64,000 nucleotides of DNA from Lachnospiraceae bacterium (GTDB lineage: Bacteria; Bacillota; Clostridia; Lachnospirales; Lachnospiraceae), in NCBI GenBank assembly GCA_910574885.1, contig CAJTDD010000006.1, forward strand, positions 94,987-158,986, in the 5' to 3' direction. The notes beneath the pieces were generated by a model that had not been told where the DNA came from, did no database searches, and worked only from the letters and a program-made list of their open reading frames with translations. This document shows positions 8,116 through 16,121 of the stretch, in pieces; position 1 is the stretch's first letter, and every line of letters starts with the position of its first letter. A program made the position numbers and the translations under genes.

Positions 8116-8788
8116 ACCCCCAGACTGTTTTTATATATTGTGGTTCTTCAAATGAATCTCCCATTTTCTCACGAAGATGCCGAATATGAACAGTAATGGT
8201 GTTATTGCTTTTACTGAAATATTCATCCCCCCATATTTGATGAAAAAGTTCCTCCGAACTGACTACATTTCCTTTCTGCTGACACAAAATCCGTAATATA
8301 GAAAACTCCGTAGGCGTTAATGAAAGAGGCTTTTCATTTAAAGTACACTCATGCGTTTTCACATTTAGAACTAAACCAGAATGAATCAAAATATCTTCCT
8401 CTGGCTCATTTCCCACATTGTATTTTTTATATCTTCTTAGTTGGGCTTTCACACGAGCGACCAATTCTAAAGGCAAAAACGGTTTCGTAATATAATCGTC
8501 TGCCCCTAATGTTAATCCCGTTATTTTATCAATTTCCTCTCCCTTTGCCGTGAGCATTATCACTGGATAGCGATATTTCTCCCTTATCTTTTTGCATATT
8601 TGGAAACCGTTCATATCAGGCAGCATAACGTCCAAAATTGCCAAATCAAGGGTTTCACTTTCAATACAAGCCATTGCATCTTTGGCATTATAAAATTTAT
8701 ATACAGTAAAATTCTCATTTTCAAGATAAAGGGAAACAAGGTCTGCTATTTCCTGTTCATCATCTACAATCAGTATTTTATTCTCCAT
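8093..8788 (-). CDS. vanR: VanR: OmpR-family response regulator
   Basis: The 231-residue protein has a receiver domain with the acidic pair DDEQ, the phosphoacceptor Asp near residue 53 (ILDVMLPDMNG) and the conserved Lys in ADDYITKPF. A winged-helix DNA-binding domain follows (LTPTEFSILRILCQQ, ITVHIRHLREKM, VWGCGYKIE). It is the first gene of the van cluster and overlaps vanS. It would activate its own promoter and that of vanG; similar motifs lie upstream of both genes. No vanU-like gene precedes it, unlike the enterococcal vanG operon, so the layout is closer to the vanG-like cluster of Clostridioides difficile. Confidence 0.93.
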   Translation of the reverse strand: MENKILIVDDEQEIADLVSLYLENENFTVYKFYNAKDAMACIESETLDLAILDVMLPDMNGFQICKKIREKYRYPVIMLTAKGEEIDKITGLTLGADDYITKPFLPLELVARVKAQLRRYKKYNVGNEPEEDILIHSGLVLNVKTHECTLNEKPLSLTPTEFSILRILCQQKGNVVSSEELFHQIWGDEYFSKSNNTITVHIRHLREKMGDSFEEPQYIKTVWGCGYKIEN

Positions 8789-8855
8789 ATCAGTCCATTC
8801 CTTTCCTTTTGTTTTATTTTACTAAATTGCACATAAGCAATCCTGCACTTTCCAA

Positions 8856-8871
8856 TAAGAAATTGTTAAGA
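8856..8871. promoter_or_regulatory. VanR-box-like motif, copy 3, upstream of vanR
   Basis: TAAGAAATTGTTAAGA lies 68 bp before the vanR start, followed by a half-site-like TTCCTAA. It shares its core with copies at 6929 and 2859. Confidence 0.5.
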
Positions 8872-9015
8872 TTTTCCTAATCGCCGTATAGATTCAAGGT
8901 ATCTCTGTAATTTCCGTATCATATTTTGATTGCGATTATTATTATATACGCTATAAAGAATAATAACAACTCTATGCAAGGGGATAAAAAAGAGGGGATA
9001 GTTCTTTCACTTCTA

Positions 9016-9049
9016 TACATAGGAAATCATATATCCTATATGTAGAAAT
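9016..9049 (+). promoter_or_regulatory. Imperfect inverted repeat, probable operator of the Xre regulator
   Basis: TACATAGGA and TCCTATATGTA face each other about 75 bp before the HTH gene. A second arm pair, CGTAAA and TTTTACG, lies at about 9079-9106. The 3' part, TATATGTAGAAAT, recurs in the same orientation at 2588-2600 on the other side of the van cluster, which suggests one shared DNA-binding site. Confidence 0.5.
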
Positions 9050-9125
9050 GTCACCTCGTTTCATAAGAACTTTGATTTCCGTAAAATATCTGTATGAACT
9101 TTTACGAAAAATGAGGTGATACTTT

Positions 9126-9482
9126 ATGAATGAAGTACCAGAAACTTTTGACTTTATGCCTTTTGGAGAAGCAATCAAGGATGCCCGTGAAAAAAATGGT
9201 CTGACAAGAGAGGAATTAGCCGAACAGCTTGACATTACGCCAAGATACCTCCAGTCTATCGAAAAAGAGGGACAGCAGCCAAGATTTATGCTATTCATCC
9301 AACTTATCACAATGTTTGACATCTCGGCTGACCAATACATATTTTCCGATAAACACATACAAAAATCTTCACTCCGCCGACAGTTGGACTCACTCTTTGA
9401 CACATTCGATGATTCAGAGCTGACAATCATAGCAGGGACGGCGCAGGGGATATGTAAGGCAAAAGAGCAGCCAGAGGATTGA
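9126..9482 (+). CDS. Xre-family helix-turn-helix regulator
   Basis: This 118-residue protein is the only convincing plus-strand gene in the ICE. Its N-terminal half is a classical Xre domain: FGEAIKDAREKNGLTREELAEQLDITPRYLQSIEKEG, with the second and third helices of the HTH at TREELAEQLD and TPRYLQSIE. The C-terminal half ends in a helical region (SSLRRQLDSLFDTFDDSELTIIAGTAQGI). A GAGGTG ribosome site precedes ATG. Proteins like it are standard in Tn1549-like elements, and it is probably an ICE regulator, not part of the van operon. It is divergent from vanR and convergent with the hydrolase gene, with inverted repeats in its promoter region. Confidence 0.88.
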   Translation: MNEVPETFDFMPFGEAIKDAREKNGLTREELAEQLDITPRYLQSIEKEGQQPRFMLFIQLITMFDISADQYIFSDKHIQKSSLRRQLDSLFDTFDDSELTIIAGTAQGICKAKEQPED

Positions 9483-9498
9483 CCTCTGGTTTCCTTTT
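9471..9498 (+). terminator. Terminator after the Xre regulator
   Basis: CCAGAGG and CCTCTGG form a 7-bp stem with a 5-nt loop followed by TTTCCTTTT. The stem starts within the last codons of the gene. It separates the regulator from the convergent transfer genes. Confidence 0.7.
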
Positions 9499-9509
9499 AC
9501 CTTGTTCAA

Positions 9510-11336
9510 CTAATAGTTTGGACATCCGTAGCCGTATATTGAGCCGCTCCCGACTGGATAGCTCTGCTGTTTGCAGGCATCCCCAGAGTTGCCCTCCACG
9601 GTGTAGACCGTCCCATTCTCGCATTTCTCTACGATTCCCACATGGTCGATTGAGCCGTCGCTCCCCCAATCAAAGAAAATGAGGTCGCCTGCCTGCGGCT
9701 CATAGTTCTTATCCTGCCATTGCCCTTTGCCCTTGAACCAGTTCACACCGTCCGAGCAGAGGGAAAATTTCGGGATGATGCCGCTTTCCAGATAGCCGCA
9801 CTGGTCGGCACACCACGATGCGAAGCAGGCGCACCATTCCACACGCCCGCCAAAACCGTACCAGCTCCAATAAGGCTGACCGCCCTCGTTGCCGAGCTGC
9901 GTCAATGCAACCTCCACAATGGCTTGGTTTCCTCCGCTTGTAAACGCCCTCCCGTATGGGTAGTAGCGTAATACATGGGCGGGGTACTGTGTGTCGCCGT
10001 ACTTCTCCCAACCGAGCCGCTGTGCCTGCATTGCGGAAAACTCCACCGCATTTGCATAGGAATAGCCGCCGTAGTTGCTCTTTGCCCATGAGATATACCC
10101 GTTCCCAAAGTTGTAGCCCTGCAAGGCGAGCTTGATGCGCTCCATGTCAATCGGGTTCTCCACCTCGGCTGAAACAAGGGCTGCTTTTAATTCCTGCACG
10201 CCGCACTCGATGGAATATTCGGGGTCTTTGATTCCGTTCGGCTCATGGGGGTATCTCTTGTTAAAGCTCCCCTCCGCCGCCTGCATCGGGTCAAGTCCAC
10301 GTCCACCGCTTTCCTGCATCATCACCGCCTTGATAAGCTCCACATATTCGGGGATGCCGTACTGCTTCGCATACTTTTGTATCAGCGGCGTGTAGGCTTC
10401 CACTTCCGCACTGACAGGGGTATAGGAAGTGCTGTCGCTGCCGCCCCCGAACAGGGAAACGGCGCACCCAAGCAGGACGACGATAATGATTATCACAATG
10501 GCAATCCAGCCGCCCGCGATAAGGGCAGAAATCAACGCTTTTGTCCCCGCTATGATTGCCTTGACCGCCGCAATGGTAGCCTTGACCGTGGCTTTCGTCG
10601 CTTCGGCTGTCGCCTTTGCAGTGGCTTTTGCCGTCTGCGCCGCTTTCTGGGCGGCTTTGGCAGATGCTTTCGCCGTTTTCTGCGCCGCCTTTGCAGTCTG
10701 CGACCTGGTCTTAATCGCTGTCTTGGATGTCGCCTTTGCAGTTTTCACGCCTTTTTCCGTCGCCTTGACCGTCCCTTTTGCTGTGGTCTTGACGGACTTT
10801 TCCGCATTTCTGGCGGTTGTCTTTATCGTCCGCTTTCCCTGTTGTCTGGTCTTTATTAGTGAGTTTGCCGCCGTCTGGGGCGTTTCGGTCTTGACAGGAG
10901 TAGAATGAGTAGCAGAAACAGCGGGACGGCTTGCAGTCCCTTGAACCTCCTGCAAGCCGTCCTGTCCCATTGTACGCATGGCGTTTTGTCCTGCCTTATT
11001 CCGCATTGTTTTCTGCTCTGCGGCTTTCTTCGCCCGCTTTGCCTTAAAGTCGGCGATTTTATCCTTTACTTTACCGATATTCTCTCTTGTGGCTTCGGCG
11101 TTTTTCTGCCCCTGCTTATTGAATTGGTGGATGCCCTCGTCCTTGATACATCCCGAAGCATGGGAAACCTTGTCGGCGGCATATTCCGTGGGGGAATTTT
11201 CCTCTGCATAATATCCCTGCTTCGCCTTGTCCTTTGTCTTAGCGTAAGCGGATTTCATTCGACTGCCTGCTATGGCGGCTTTGTCTAAAGTTTTAATCGT
11301 ACCTTTGACCGCATCTCTGGTCTTTATATCAGCCAT
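9510..11336 (-). CDS. Conjugation cell-wall hydrolase: lytic transglycosylase plus CHAP domain
   Basis: The product is 608 residues. Residues 1-130 are charged and helical. Residues 160-270 are an Ala/Lys/Thr low-complexity stretch of many TAKATAKA-like units, followed by a membrane segment (WIAIVIIIIVVLLGCAVSLF, about 282-301). Outside the membrane there is a lysozyme-like domain with QESGGRGLDPMQAAEG (catalytic Glu near 351) and a C-terminal CHAP domain with the Cys in EWCACFASWCADQCG and the His in DHVGIVEKC. Such two-domain hydrolases (VirB1/Tn916 Orf14-like) open peptidoglycan for the transfer channel. It is the last gene of the transfer region. The call is secure by motifs; the low-complexity linker is unusually long. 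Confidence 0.9.
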   Translation of the reverse strand: MADIKTRDAVKGTIKTLDKAAIAGSRMKSAYAKTKDKAKQGYYAEENSPTEYAADKVSHASGCIKDEGIHQFNKQGQKNAEATRENIGKVKDKIADFKAKRAKKAAEQKTMRNKAGQNAMRTMGQDGLQEVQGTASRPAVSATHSTPVKTETPQTAANSLIKTRQQGKRTIKTTARNAEKSVKTTAKGTVKATEKGVKTAKATSKTAIKTRSQTAKAAQKTAKASAKAAQKAAQTAKATAKATAEATKATVKATIAAVKAIIAGTKALISALIAGGWIAIVIIIIVVLLGCAVSLFGGGSDSTSYTPVSAEVEAYTPLIQKYAKQYGIPEYVELIKAVMMQESGGRGLDPMQAAEGSFNKRYPHEPNGIKDPEYSIECGVQELKAALVSAEVENPIDMERIKLALQGYNFGNGYISWAKSNYGGYSYANAVEFSAMQAQRLGWEKYGDTQYPAHVLRYYPYGRAFTSGGNQAIVEVALTQLGNEGGQPYWSWYGFGGRVEWCACFASWCADQCGYLESGIIPKFSLCSDGVNWFKGKGQWQDKNYEPQAGDLIFFDWGSDGSIDHVGIVEKCENGTVYTVEGNSGDACKQQSYPVGSGSIYGYGCPNY

Positions 11337-11374
11337 AAAATCCGACCTCCTTTCCCAGAAGATTTGCGGTCATG

Positions 11375-12160
11375 TCAGTCTGCTTTTTTCGCCACCACGG
11401 CAAGCCTGCCGTTCTGTGCGGAGTATTCGCAGGTGGACAGGGTAATGAGCTTATCCCCATATTCAGCGGTCACGCCCGTATCATACAAGGCAAGTTCCTT
11501 ACACTTCCCGACAAAGGCATTAAATTCTTTTTCATTCTCCGCATTGACAAAATCATAGTAGCGGTAGCCCTCCGAGCTGTACGCCACGGTCTTAAAAACA
11601 GCAATAATTTCATACTCTGCCTGCTCCGTGAGGGTGTCAAACTGGATATTCCTGTGTTTCTCATAAAAGCTCTTGGATTTATAATCTTCCAACGCCCCGA
11701 ACATCCTGCCGCCTTTGATGTGGTGTCCGTAGATAACCAGATTATCACTTGCCGCAAGGTCGCAGTCCTCTTGGATATACGGCACTCCCAAATCGCTGTA
11801 TTCCTTTTCAAAGCTGTGCTTCAGATAGAAATTCGGGCTGTTCCTGCTCTGCATGACGGGGTAGTTGATGCTTGTTCCGTCTATGGCAATCCACCCGACC
11901 ATATCCTCATTCTGCAAATACAGTTCCTTGTACTTTGCAAGAATATCCTCTCCCTCGCTGACGGGCGTATCCTTATCTCTGGGCAGTTCTTCCTCTGGCT
12001 CGGCGTTCTCCACGACCTTTGCAATCTCCGCAAAGGCTTCCGTCTGCTCGTCTATCTGCTGGTAATGGCTATAAATCTTAAAGCCACAAAAAACCGCTGC
12101 TCCTAAAAAGGTAACAGCGGCGGTAATACAGAGAATACATTTATAGTTTTTCAGATTCAT
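11375..12160 (-). CDS. srtB: Class B sortase
   Basis: The 261-residue protein has an N-terminal membrane anchor (about residues 9-28) and the sortase core. The catalytic His lies in NLVIYGHHIKGG, the Cys in LITLSTCEYS and the Arg in GRLAVVAKK. Class B sortases attach surface proteins to the wall or assemble pili. The likely substrate is the ICE-encoded adhesin at 39,851-43,999, which ends in TPKTGD, a hydrophobic helix and a basic tail. It sits between the hydrolase and the DUF6075-like gene, as in other Tn1549-like elements, and follows a pair of repeated hairpins. Confidence 0.92.
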   Translation of the reverse strand: MNLKNYKCILCITAAVTFLGAAVFCGFKIYSHYQQIDEQTEAFAEIAKVVENAEPEEELPRDKDTPVSEGEDILAKYKELYLQNEDMVGWIAIDGTSINYPVMQSRNSPNFYLKHSFEKEYSDLGVPYIQEDCDLAASDNLVIYGHHIKGGRMFGALEDYKSKSFYEKHRNIQFDTLTEQAEYEIIAVFKTVAYSSEGYRYYDFVNAENEKEFNAFVGKCKELALYDTGVTAEYGDKLITLSTCEYSAQNGRLAVVAKKAD

Positions 12161-12184
12161 AAAATATTCCTTTCTTTATTCTGT

Positions 12185-12284
12185 CCTGCTTTCTGGGCAT
12201 AATGGTATGCCCGCAGGGTGTTTCTTTGTTCTTGCCCTGCTTTTGGGCATAGAGGTATGCCCGCAGGGTATTTCCTTTTTTCTT
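12185..12284. repeat. Two tandem 50-bp repeats, each with a perfect hairpin
   Basis: Two units (12185-12234 and 12236-12284) each contain GGGCATA, four bases and TATGCCC, then GCAGGG and a T-rich tract ending in TTCTTG. A third degenerate unit begins near 12325 inside the 3' end of the upstream gene. The minus strand lacks a T-run after the hairpins, so they are not ordinary terminators of the transfer operon. They may be mRNA processing or stability elements, or duplications. Confidence 0.7.
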
Positions 12285-12292
12285 GTTTTCAG

Positions 12293-12697
12293 CTACCGTG
12301 TATGCTCTGCCTGCTTCTTGGGCGTTGGTAAATCCCTGCAATATTCGGGATACCGTGCCTTGATGCCCTCCATGAAATACGGGGCGAACTCGCAGCAGAA
12401 CAATTCCTCTGGCGTGAATAGTTTCTCACGCCCCTCCTCGGCGTAACCGTTCCAGAGGTTAAAGGCAAGGTGGCAGACTTTGACCGTGCCGCTCGTCTGC
12501 CAGCCTGCGTGCATCCCCTCTGGCTTGATGCAGTCCGTCTTAAAATCGAACATGGCGTTGATGTTCTGCCTTGTTTCCCCCGCAATCCCCATCACATAGA
12601 AAAACGCCCTGTGATAGCAGTCGTTGACCTTACACTTTATCATGCTTTCCAGAAAAAAATCACGGTGGGCTGCGTTGCGAAACCTTATCTCCGACAT
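12293..12697 (-). CDS. DUF6075-like ICE protein of unknown function
   Basis: The product is 134 residues from ATG 12697, which has AAGGAGG at good spacing. It starts MSEIRFRNAAHRDFFLESM and contains paired aromatic/cysteine segments (KCKVNDCYHRAFFYVMGI, EELFCCEFAPYFMEGI). I recognise it as a conserved Tn1549-type accessory protein (DUF6075); no catalytic motif is apparent. It overlaps the methyltransferase gene by 13 bp, so the two are probably co-translated. Confidence 0.7.
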   Translation of the reverse strand: MSEIRFRNAAHRDFFLESMIKCKVNDCYHRAFFYVMGIAGETRQNINAMFDFKTDCIKPEGMHAGWQTSGTVKVCHLAFNLWNGYAEEGREKLFTPEELFCCEFAPYFMEGIKARYPEYCRDLPTPKKQAEHTR

Positions 12698-13470
12698 AAA
12701 AATCCTCCTTTCTCCTGTGCCGATACGCTGCAAGCCGTTTCTTTTTGCAGCCGTGGCAGAATGATATTCTCCACATAAACTTCATTGATTTCAGAAGCGA
12801 TAAAGTCACGCCCGTTTTTGATGCACTGGACTACCTCGCTCCCAGAGCCTGCAAAGGGGATTACCACTAAATCGCCCGCCCTGCTGCTTGCAAGCAGCAT
12901 CCGTTCCGCCAGCTTCTCTGGCTTCTGCGTGGGATGCCCCGTCGCTTCTTTATAATTGGGCATAATCCTCGGAAACTCCCATACGTTCCCGCAGGATTTC
13001 CCCTTTGGGTTTTTCCGCTTGTCTTTTTCGCCGCCCTCATCATACGGGATGCGGACGGCATCAATGTTTATTTCATGCAAGGGGTTACTGTAAAACCACA
13101 AGAACTCCGCTTCATTCCGATAGGTCGCTTTCGCAGGTCGCCCCGTCCTGTAATTCCAGACAATCAGATTCCGCTTTATCCAGTCAAACTTGTCTAAAAC
13201 GTGGGTAGAGAGTTTGTCTATCATCTGGCAGCTCCCCCAACAGTAAAACGCACCCGTAGGCTTCAAAATCCTATGGCATTCCCCCGCCCACGCCAGACAC
13301 CATTCCAGATATTCCGAAACTGTCTGGAACACAAAATCAAAGTCCCCTTTCATGCGGTAATACGGCGGGTCGGCAATCACTACATCCACGCTTCTGTCTG
13401 GAAGTTCCCGCAGCACTTCCAGACAGTCGGCAGGATAAACACAATTCCTTTCCTGTTTCTTGACAATAAT
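12685..13470 (-). CDS. Orphan DNA methyltransferase (DPPY type), probable ATT start
   Basis: The protein has ADPPYY near residue 38 (the catalytic D/N-PP-Y/F motif) and, towards the C-terminus, HPTQKPEKLAERML and VIPFAGSGSEVVQC, the AdoMet-binding FxGxG motif. This circular order is that of beta-class N6-adenine or N4-cytosine methylases. The first ordinary start, GTG 13416, would remove VYPADCLEVLRELP, a conserved part of the fold. The only other possibility in frame is ATT at 13470, exactly 8 nt after AGGAG. The ATG at 13477 is in another frame and too close to the ribosome site. The true start is therefore uncertain. With no restriction enzyme nearby, it may protect or mark the ICE DNA. 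Confidence 0.85.
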   Translation of the reverse strand: MIVKKQERNCVYPADCLEVLRELPDRSVDVVIADPPYYRMKGDFDFVFQTVSEYLEWCLAWAGECHRILKPTGAFYCWGSCQMIDKLSTHVLDKFDWIKRNLIVWNYRTGRPAKATYRNEAEFLWFYSNPLHEINIDAVRIPYDEGGEKDKRKNPKGKSCGNVWEFPRIMPNYKEATGHPTQKPEKLAERMLLASSRAGDLVVIPFAGSGSEVVQCIKNGRDFIASEINEVYVENIILPRLQKETACSVSAQEKGGFLCRR

Positions 13471-13761
13471 AAGTCATACTCCTTTCTCCATTTTGACAAT
13501 AGATAGTTATACAAACACTGGATTTGCAAATAAAAATGCCATCGCATGGAACATTCCACGCAACAGCAATACCTCCACCGACAACAAAAAACACTCTTAC
13601 AACCAATCCATTCAGCGACTTCACACCAGTATAACTTTTTATTGTAAATACCAGTGCGCCAGTATGAATAATTATTGTAAAATTCACACATGAGCCGCTA
13701 TTATGGATATTTATTGTAAAATATAGCTTTCTATTGTCAGAGTATAACTATTTATTGTAAG
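13460..13761. repeat. Iterated 22-bp repeats between virB4 and the methyltransferase
   Basis: Four direct copies close to AGTATAACTATTTATTGTAA lie at 13627-13648, 13658-13681, 13699-13720 and 13738-13761, with an extra half (CTATTGTCAG) at 13731-13740. Two inverted copies, ending in TTGACAATA, lie at 13460-13481 and 13491-13515, the first covering the ribosome site and start of the methyltransferase. The 110 bp in the middle holds no gene. This looks like a binding array for a protein (iteron or operator type). It is not a CRISPR array: the spacing is irregular and no cas genes occur. Confidence 0.7.
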
Positions 13762-13787
13762 TCAACATTTCCAAAATTGCCATCCTT

Positions 13788-16121
13788 TTAGCACTCCCCA
13801 AATTTAGTCGTCATCAGCTTATACAGCTTTGTATTGCGTGGGAATTTATTGACGAAAGGCACAAGGGAGCTGCCGACTTTCAATAATCCCTGCCCCGCAC
13901 CGACATTCGTGATATAGCTCATCTGAAGGTCGGAAATGTTAAGGAGCTTCGCAAGCTCGATTCTGTCCGTGGACGCTTGGTTCAGCATGATAATGAACTC
14001 GCTGTTGGCAAGCATCGTCCTCGCCGTATGGCTCTGCAAGAGGTCGTCCACGTTCTGCGTGATTCCTGTGCAGTACGCCCCATACTTACGCACACGCTTC
14101 CAGAGGGTAAAAAGGAAGTTTGCCGAGTATTCGTGCTGAAAGAGCAGGTAAATCTCGTCAATGAAAATAAAGGTGTTCCTGCCTTTCGCCCTGTTCTGGG
14201 TGATGCGGTTTAAAATGCTGTCGAGGACGACGAGCATACCAATAGGCTGTAACTGCTTGCCCAAATCCAGAATGTCGTAGCAGATAAGGCGGCTGTGGGT
14301 ATCCACGTTCGTATGCTTGGCAAAGGTGTTGAGTGAGCCGTCCGTGAAAAGCTCAATCGCAAGGGCGATTTCCTGCGCTTCTGGCTCATCCTGCTTTAAC
14401 AGCTCCTCACGGAAGTCCTGCAAGGTCGGCGGCGTACCCATATAGTTGCCCTGCTGGTAGTAGCGGTAAACGCTTGCCGTGCAGCGGTCGATGATGGATT
14501 TCTGCTTTGCCCCCAGACTTGCCCCGCCGATAAGTTGCTCGCACAAAGACAAAATAAACTCTGATTTCAAGATGACGGGGTTCGCTCCGTCGCCGTAATC
14601 AGAGTTCATGTCCATTGCGTTGATGTGGTTGTCGCTCGTCGCTGAGATGTGGATAACCTCGCCCTGCATGGCTTTCACAAGAGGGGCGTACTCTCGTTCG
14701 GGGTCTATGACCAAGACATCGGCGTTAGGGTCGGTCAGAATAATGTTTGTCATTTCCTCCTTTGCCGTAAAGGATTTTCCCGCACCCGACACGCCGAGGA
14801 TAAAGGAATTGCCGTTCAAAAGATGGCGGCGGTTGGCGATTATCATGTTCTTTGAAATGACGTTCTGCCCGTAATACACGCCGTCCTTATGGTAGATTTC
14901 CTGCACACGGAAAGGGATAAACACCGCAAGGCTTTCCGTCGTCAGCGTCCTCAACGCATCAATCTTCCTCACGCCGAACGGCAGGGCTGTGTTCAGCCCG
15001 TCCATCTGCTGGTACTTCAGCACGGCAAACTGGCAGAGATGCTTCCTTGCCGTCGTGAGCAGGGCTTCCGTGTCGTTGTCAAGCTGCTCTTTGGTTTCTG
15101 CGGTATGCACCATCGTAAGCACCGCAAACATCATCCTCTGGTCACGGGTCGTCAAATCATCAAGGAACTCCTTGCTTTCCTTTCTCTGCTGCTCCAAGTC
15201 GTAGGGGATGACGGCGGAAAAATTGTTGTTCTGGTTCTGCTTCCTCTGCCAGTTCGTGATGTTGGTTTCCACGCCAAGCAGACGGTTTTCTACTTCTCTC
15301 ACGGCTTCATCCGTCGGGACAGGCACAACGTCCACGGAGAGCATCATGTTACGGTTTAATTCACAAAGCTCCGCCACCATGCTGTCCTTGATATAGGCTG
15401 CGTACTCTCTGAGGAATATCACACGCCCGTACCGATTCCCCATCTTAAAATAATCTTTCTCAAACTCAAAGGAGTCGGGGCAGATATAGTCCTTGAAGTC
15501 GTGTCCTTTCCGCATGGTCTGCACCATGTCAAAGGAGAACGCCGTTTCCTCGCCCGTGCGGTAAAAATCATGGAAGATACGCAGCTTGTCGTTAGCGTCC
15601 AGTTCCGTACACTTCGAGCCTAAACGGTTAAAATGCCCGATAAGGTCAGCACCGACACGGGCAAAATAATTCCTCGCTTCCTCAATGTTCTTCTTGCAGA
15701 CGGAAACCGTCACATATTTATCCTGCACGGTGGAGTTTGCCCCCGTTGCTTTATCGAGCAGCATCTTGTTATACTCTTTGCGGTATTTATCCAAATCGTC
15801 CTCCGCCATCGGGATTAAGATGGTCTGCTCAAAGTCCGCTTTATTGAGCCTGCGATTGTTTATCGTGATTTTCGTGGTCGCCCCGCTATCGAGGGCGTTA
15901 AGAAGCTCCGAGTATTCGAGGAACATCGCTTCCTTGTCCTCACGGCTTGCCACGGCGTAGTTGATGTCCTCAAACTTAAATGTCTTTGCGTATTTGTTCC
16001 TGCCCACGAGGAAAATGCCGTCCTCCCACATGGTCTTTAACGGGATGACCGCCTGCACCGACTTCGGCACGATGAATTTCTCCCTGTCCTGCTTGAACAG
16101 CGTTTTCAGCGTCTTAATCAT
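13788..16121 (-). CDS. virB4: VirB4-like conjugation ATPase
   Basis: The 777-residue protein is the AAA+ ATPase that energises a type IV secretion system. The Walker A motif GVSGAGKSFTAKEEM lies near residue 440 and Walker B (FIFIDEIYLLF) near 650. Between them are segments typical of VirB4/TraE/ConE proteins, such as VLVIDPEREYAPLV. The N-terminal 250 residues are the substrate-side domain. It is the largest gene of the channel module and overlaps the PrgI-like gene by 8 bp. It belongs to the group found in Tn1549-like elements of Clostridioides. Its 3' end faces the iterated repeat region. Confidence 0.95.
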   Translation of the reverse strand: MIKTLKTLFKQDREKFIVPKSVQAVIPLKTMWEDGIFLVGRNKYAKTFKFEDINYAVASREDKEAMFLEYSELLNALDSGATTKITINNRRLNKADFEQTILIPMAEDDLDKYRKEYNKMLLDKATGANSTVQDKYVTVSVCKKNIEEARNYFARVGADLIGHFNRLGSKCTELDANDKLRIFHDFYRTGEETAFSFDMVQTMRKGHDFKDYICPDSFEFEKDYFKMGNRYGRVIFLREYAAYIKDSMVAELCELNRNMMLSVDVVPVPTDEAVREVENRLLGVETNITNWQRKQNQNNNFSAVIPYDLEQQRKESKEFLDDLTTRDQRMMFAVLTMVHTAETKEQLDNDTEALLTTARKHLCQFAVLKYQQMDGLNTALPFGVRKIDALRTLTTESLAVFIPFRVQEIYHKDGVYYGQNVISKNMIIANRRHLLNGNSFILGVSGAGKSFTAKEEMTNIILTDPNADVLVIDPEREYAPLVKAMQGEVIHISATSDNHINAMDMNSDYGDGANPVILKSEFILSLCEQLIGGASLGAKQKSIIDRCTASVYRYYQQGNYMGTPPTLQDFREELLKQDEPEAQEIALAIELFTDGSLNTFAKHTNVDTHSRLICYDILDLGKQLQPIGMLVVLDSILNRITQNRAKGRNTFIFIDEIYLLFQHEYSANFLFTLWKRVRKYGAYCTGITQNVDDLLQSHTARTMLANSEFIIMLNQASTDRIELAKLLNISDLQMSYITNVGAGQGLLKVGSSLVPFVNKFPRNTKLYKLMTTKFGEC

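Noticed and set aside
8972-9430. 152-codon minus frame opposite the Xre regulator
   Set aside because: It is Ser-rich shadow sequence without a ribosome site.
9126-9482. Xre regulator as the VanU activator of the vanG operon
   Set aside because: It is longer than VanU, is on the opposite strand and resembles regulators found in Tn1549-like ICEs without van genes.
10245-10859. Plus-strand frame rich in Arg, Gly and Cys
   Set aside because: It is the shadow of the Ala/Lys repeat region of the hydrolase gene.
12141-12341. 66-codon minus frame between sortase and DUF6075-like gene
   Set aside because: It runs through the tandem hairpin repeats and has no ribosome site.
13460-13761. Possible CRISPR array
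   Set aside because: Repeats are only partly identical, spacing is irregular, both orientations occur and no cas gene is present.
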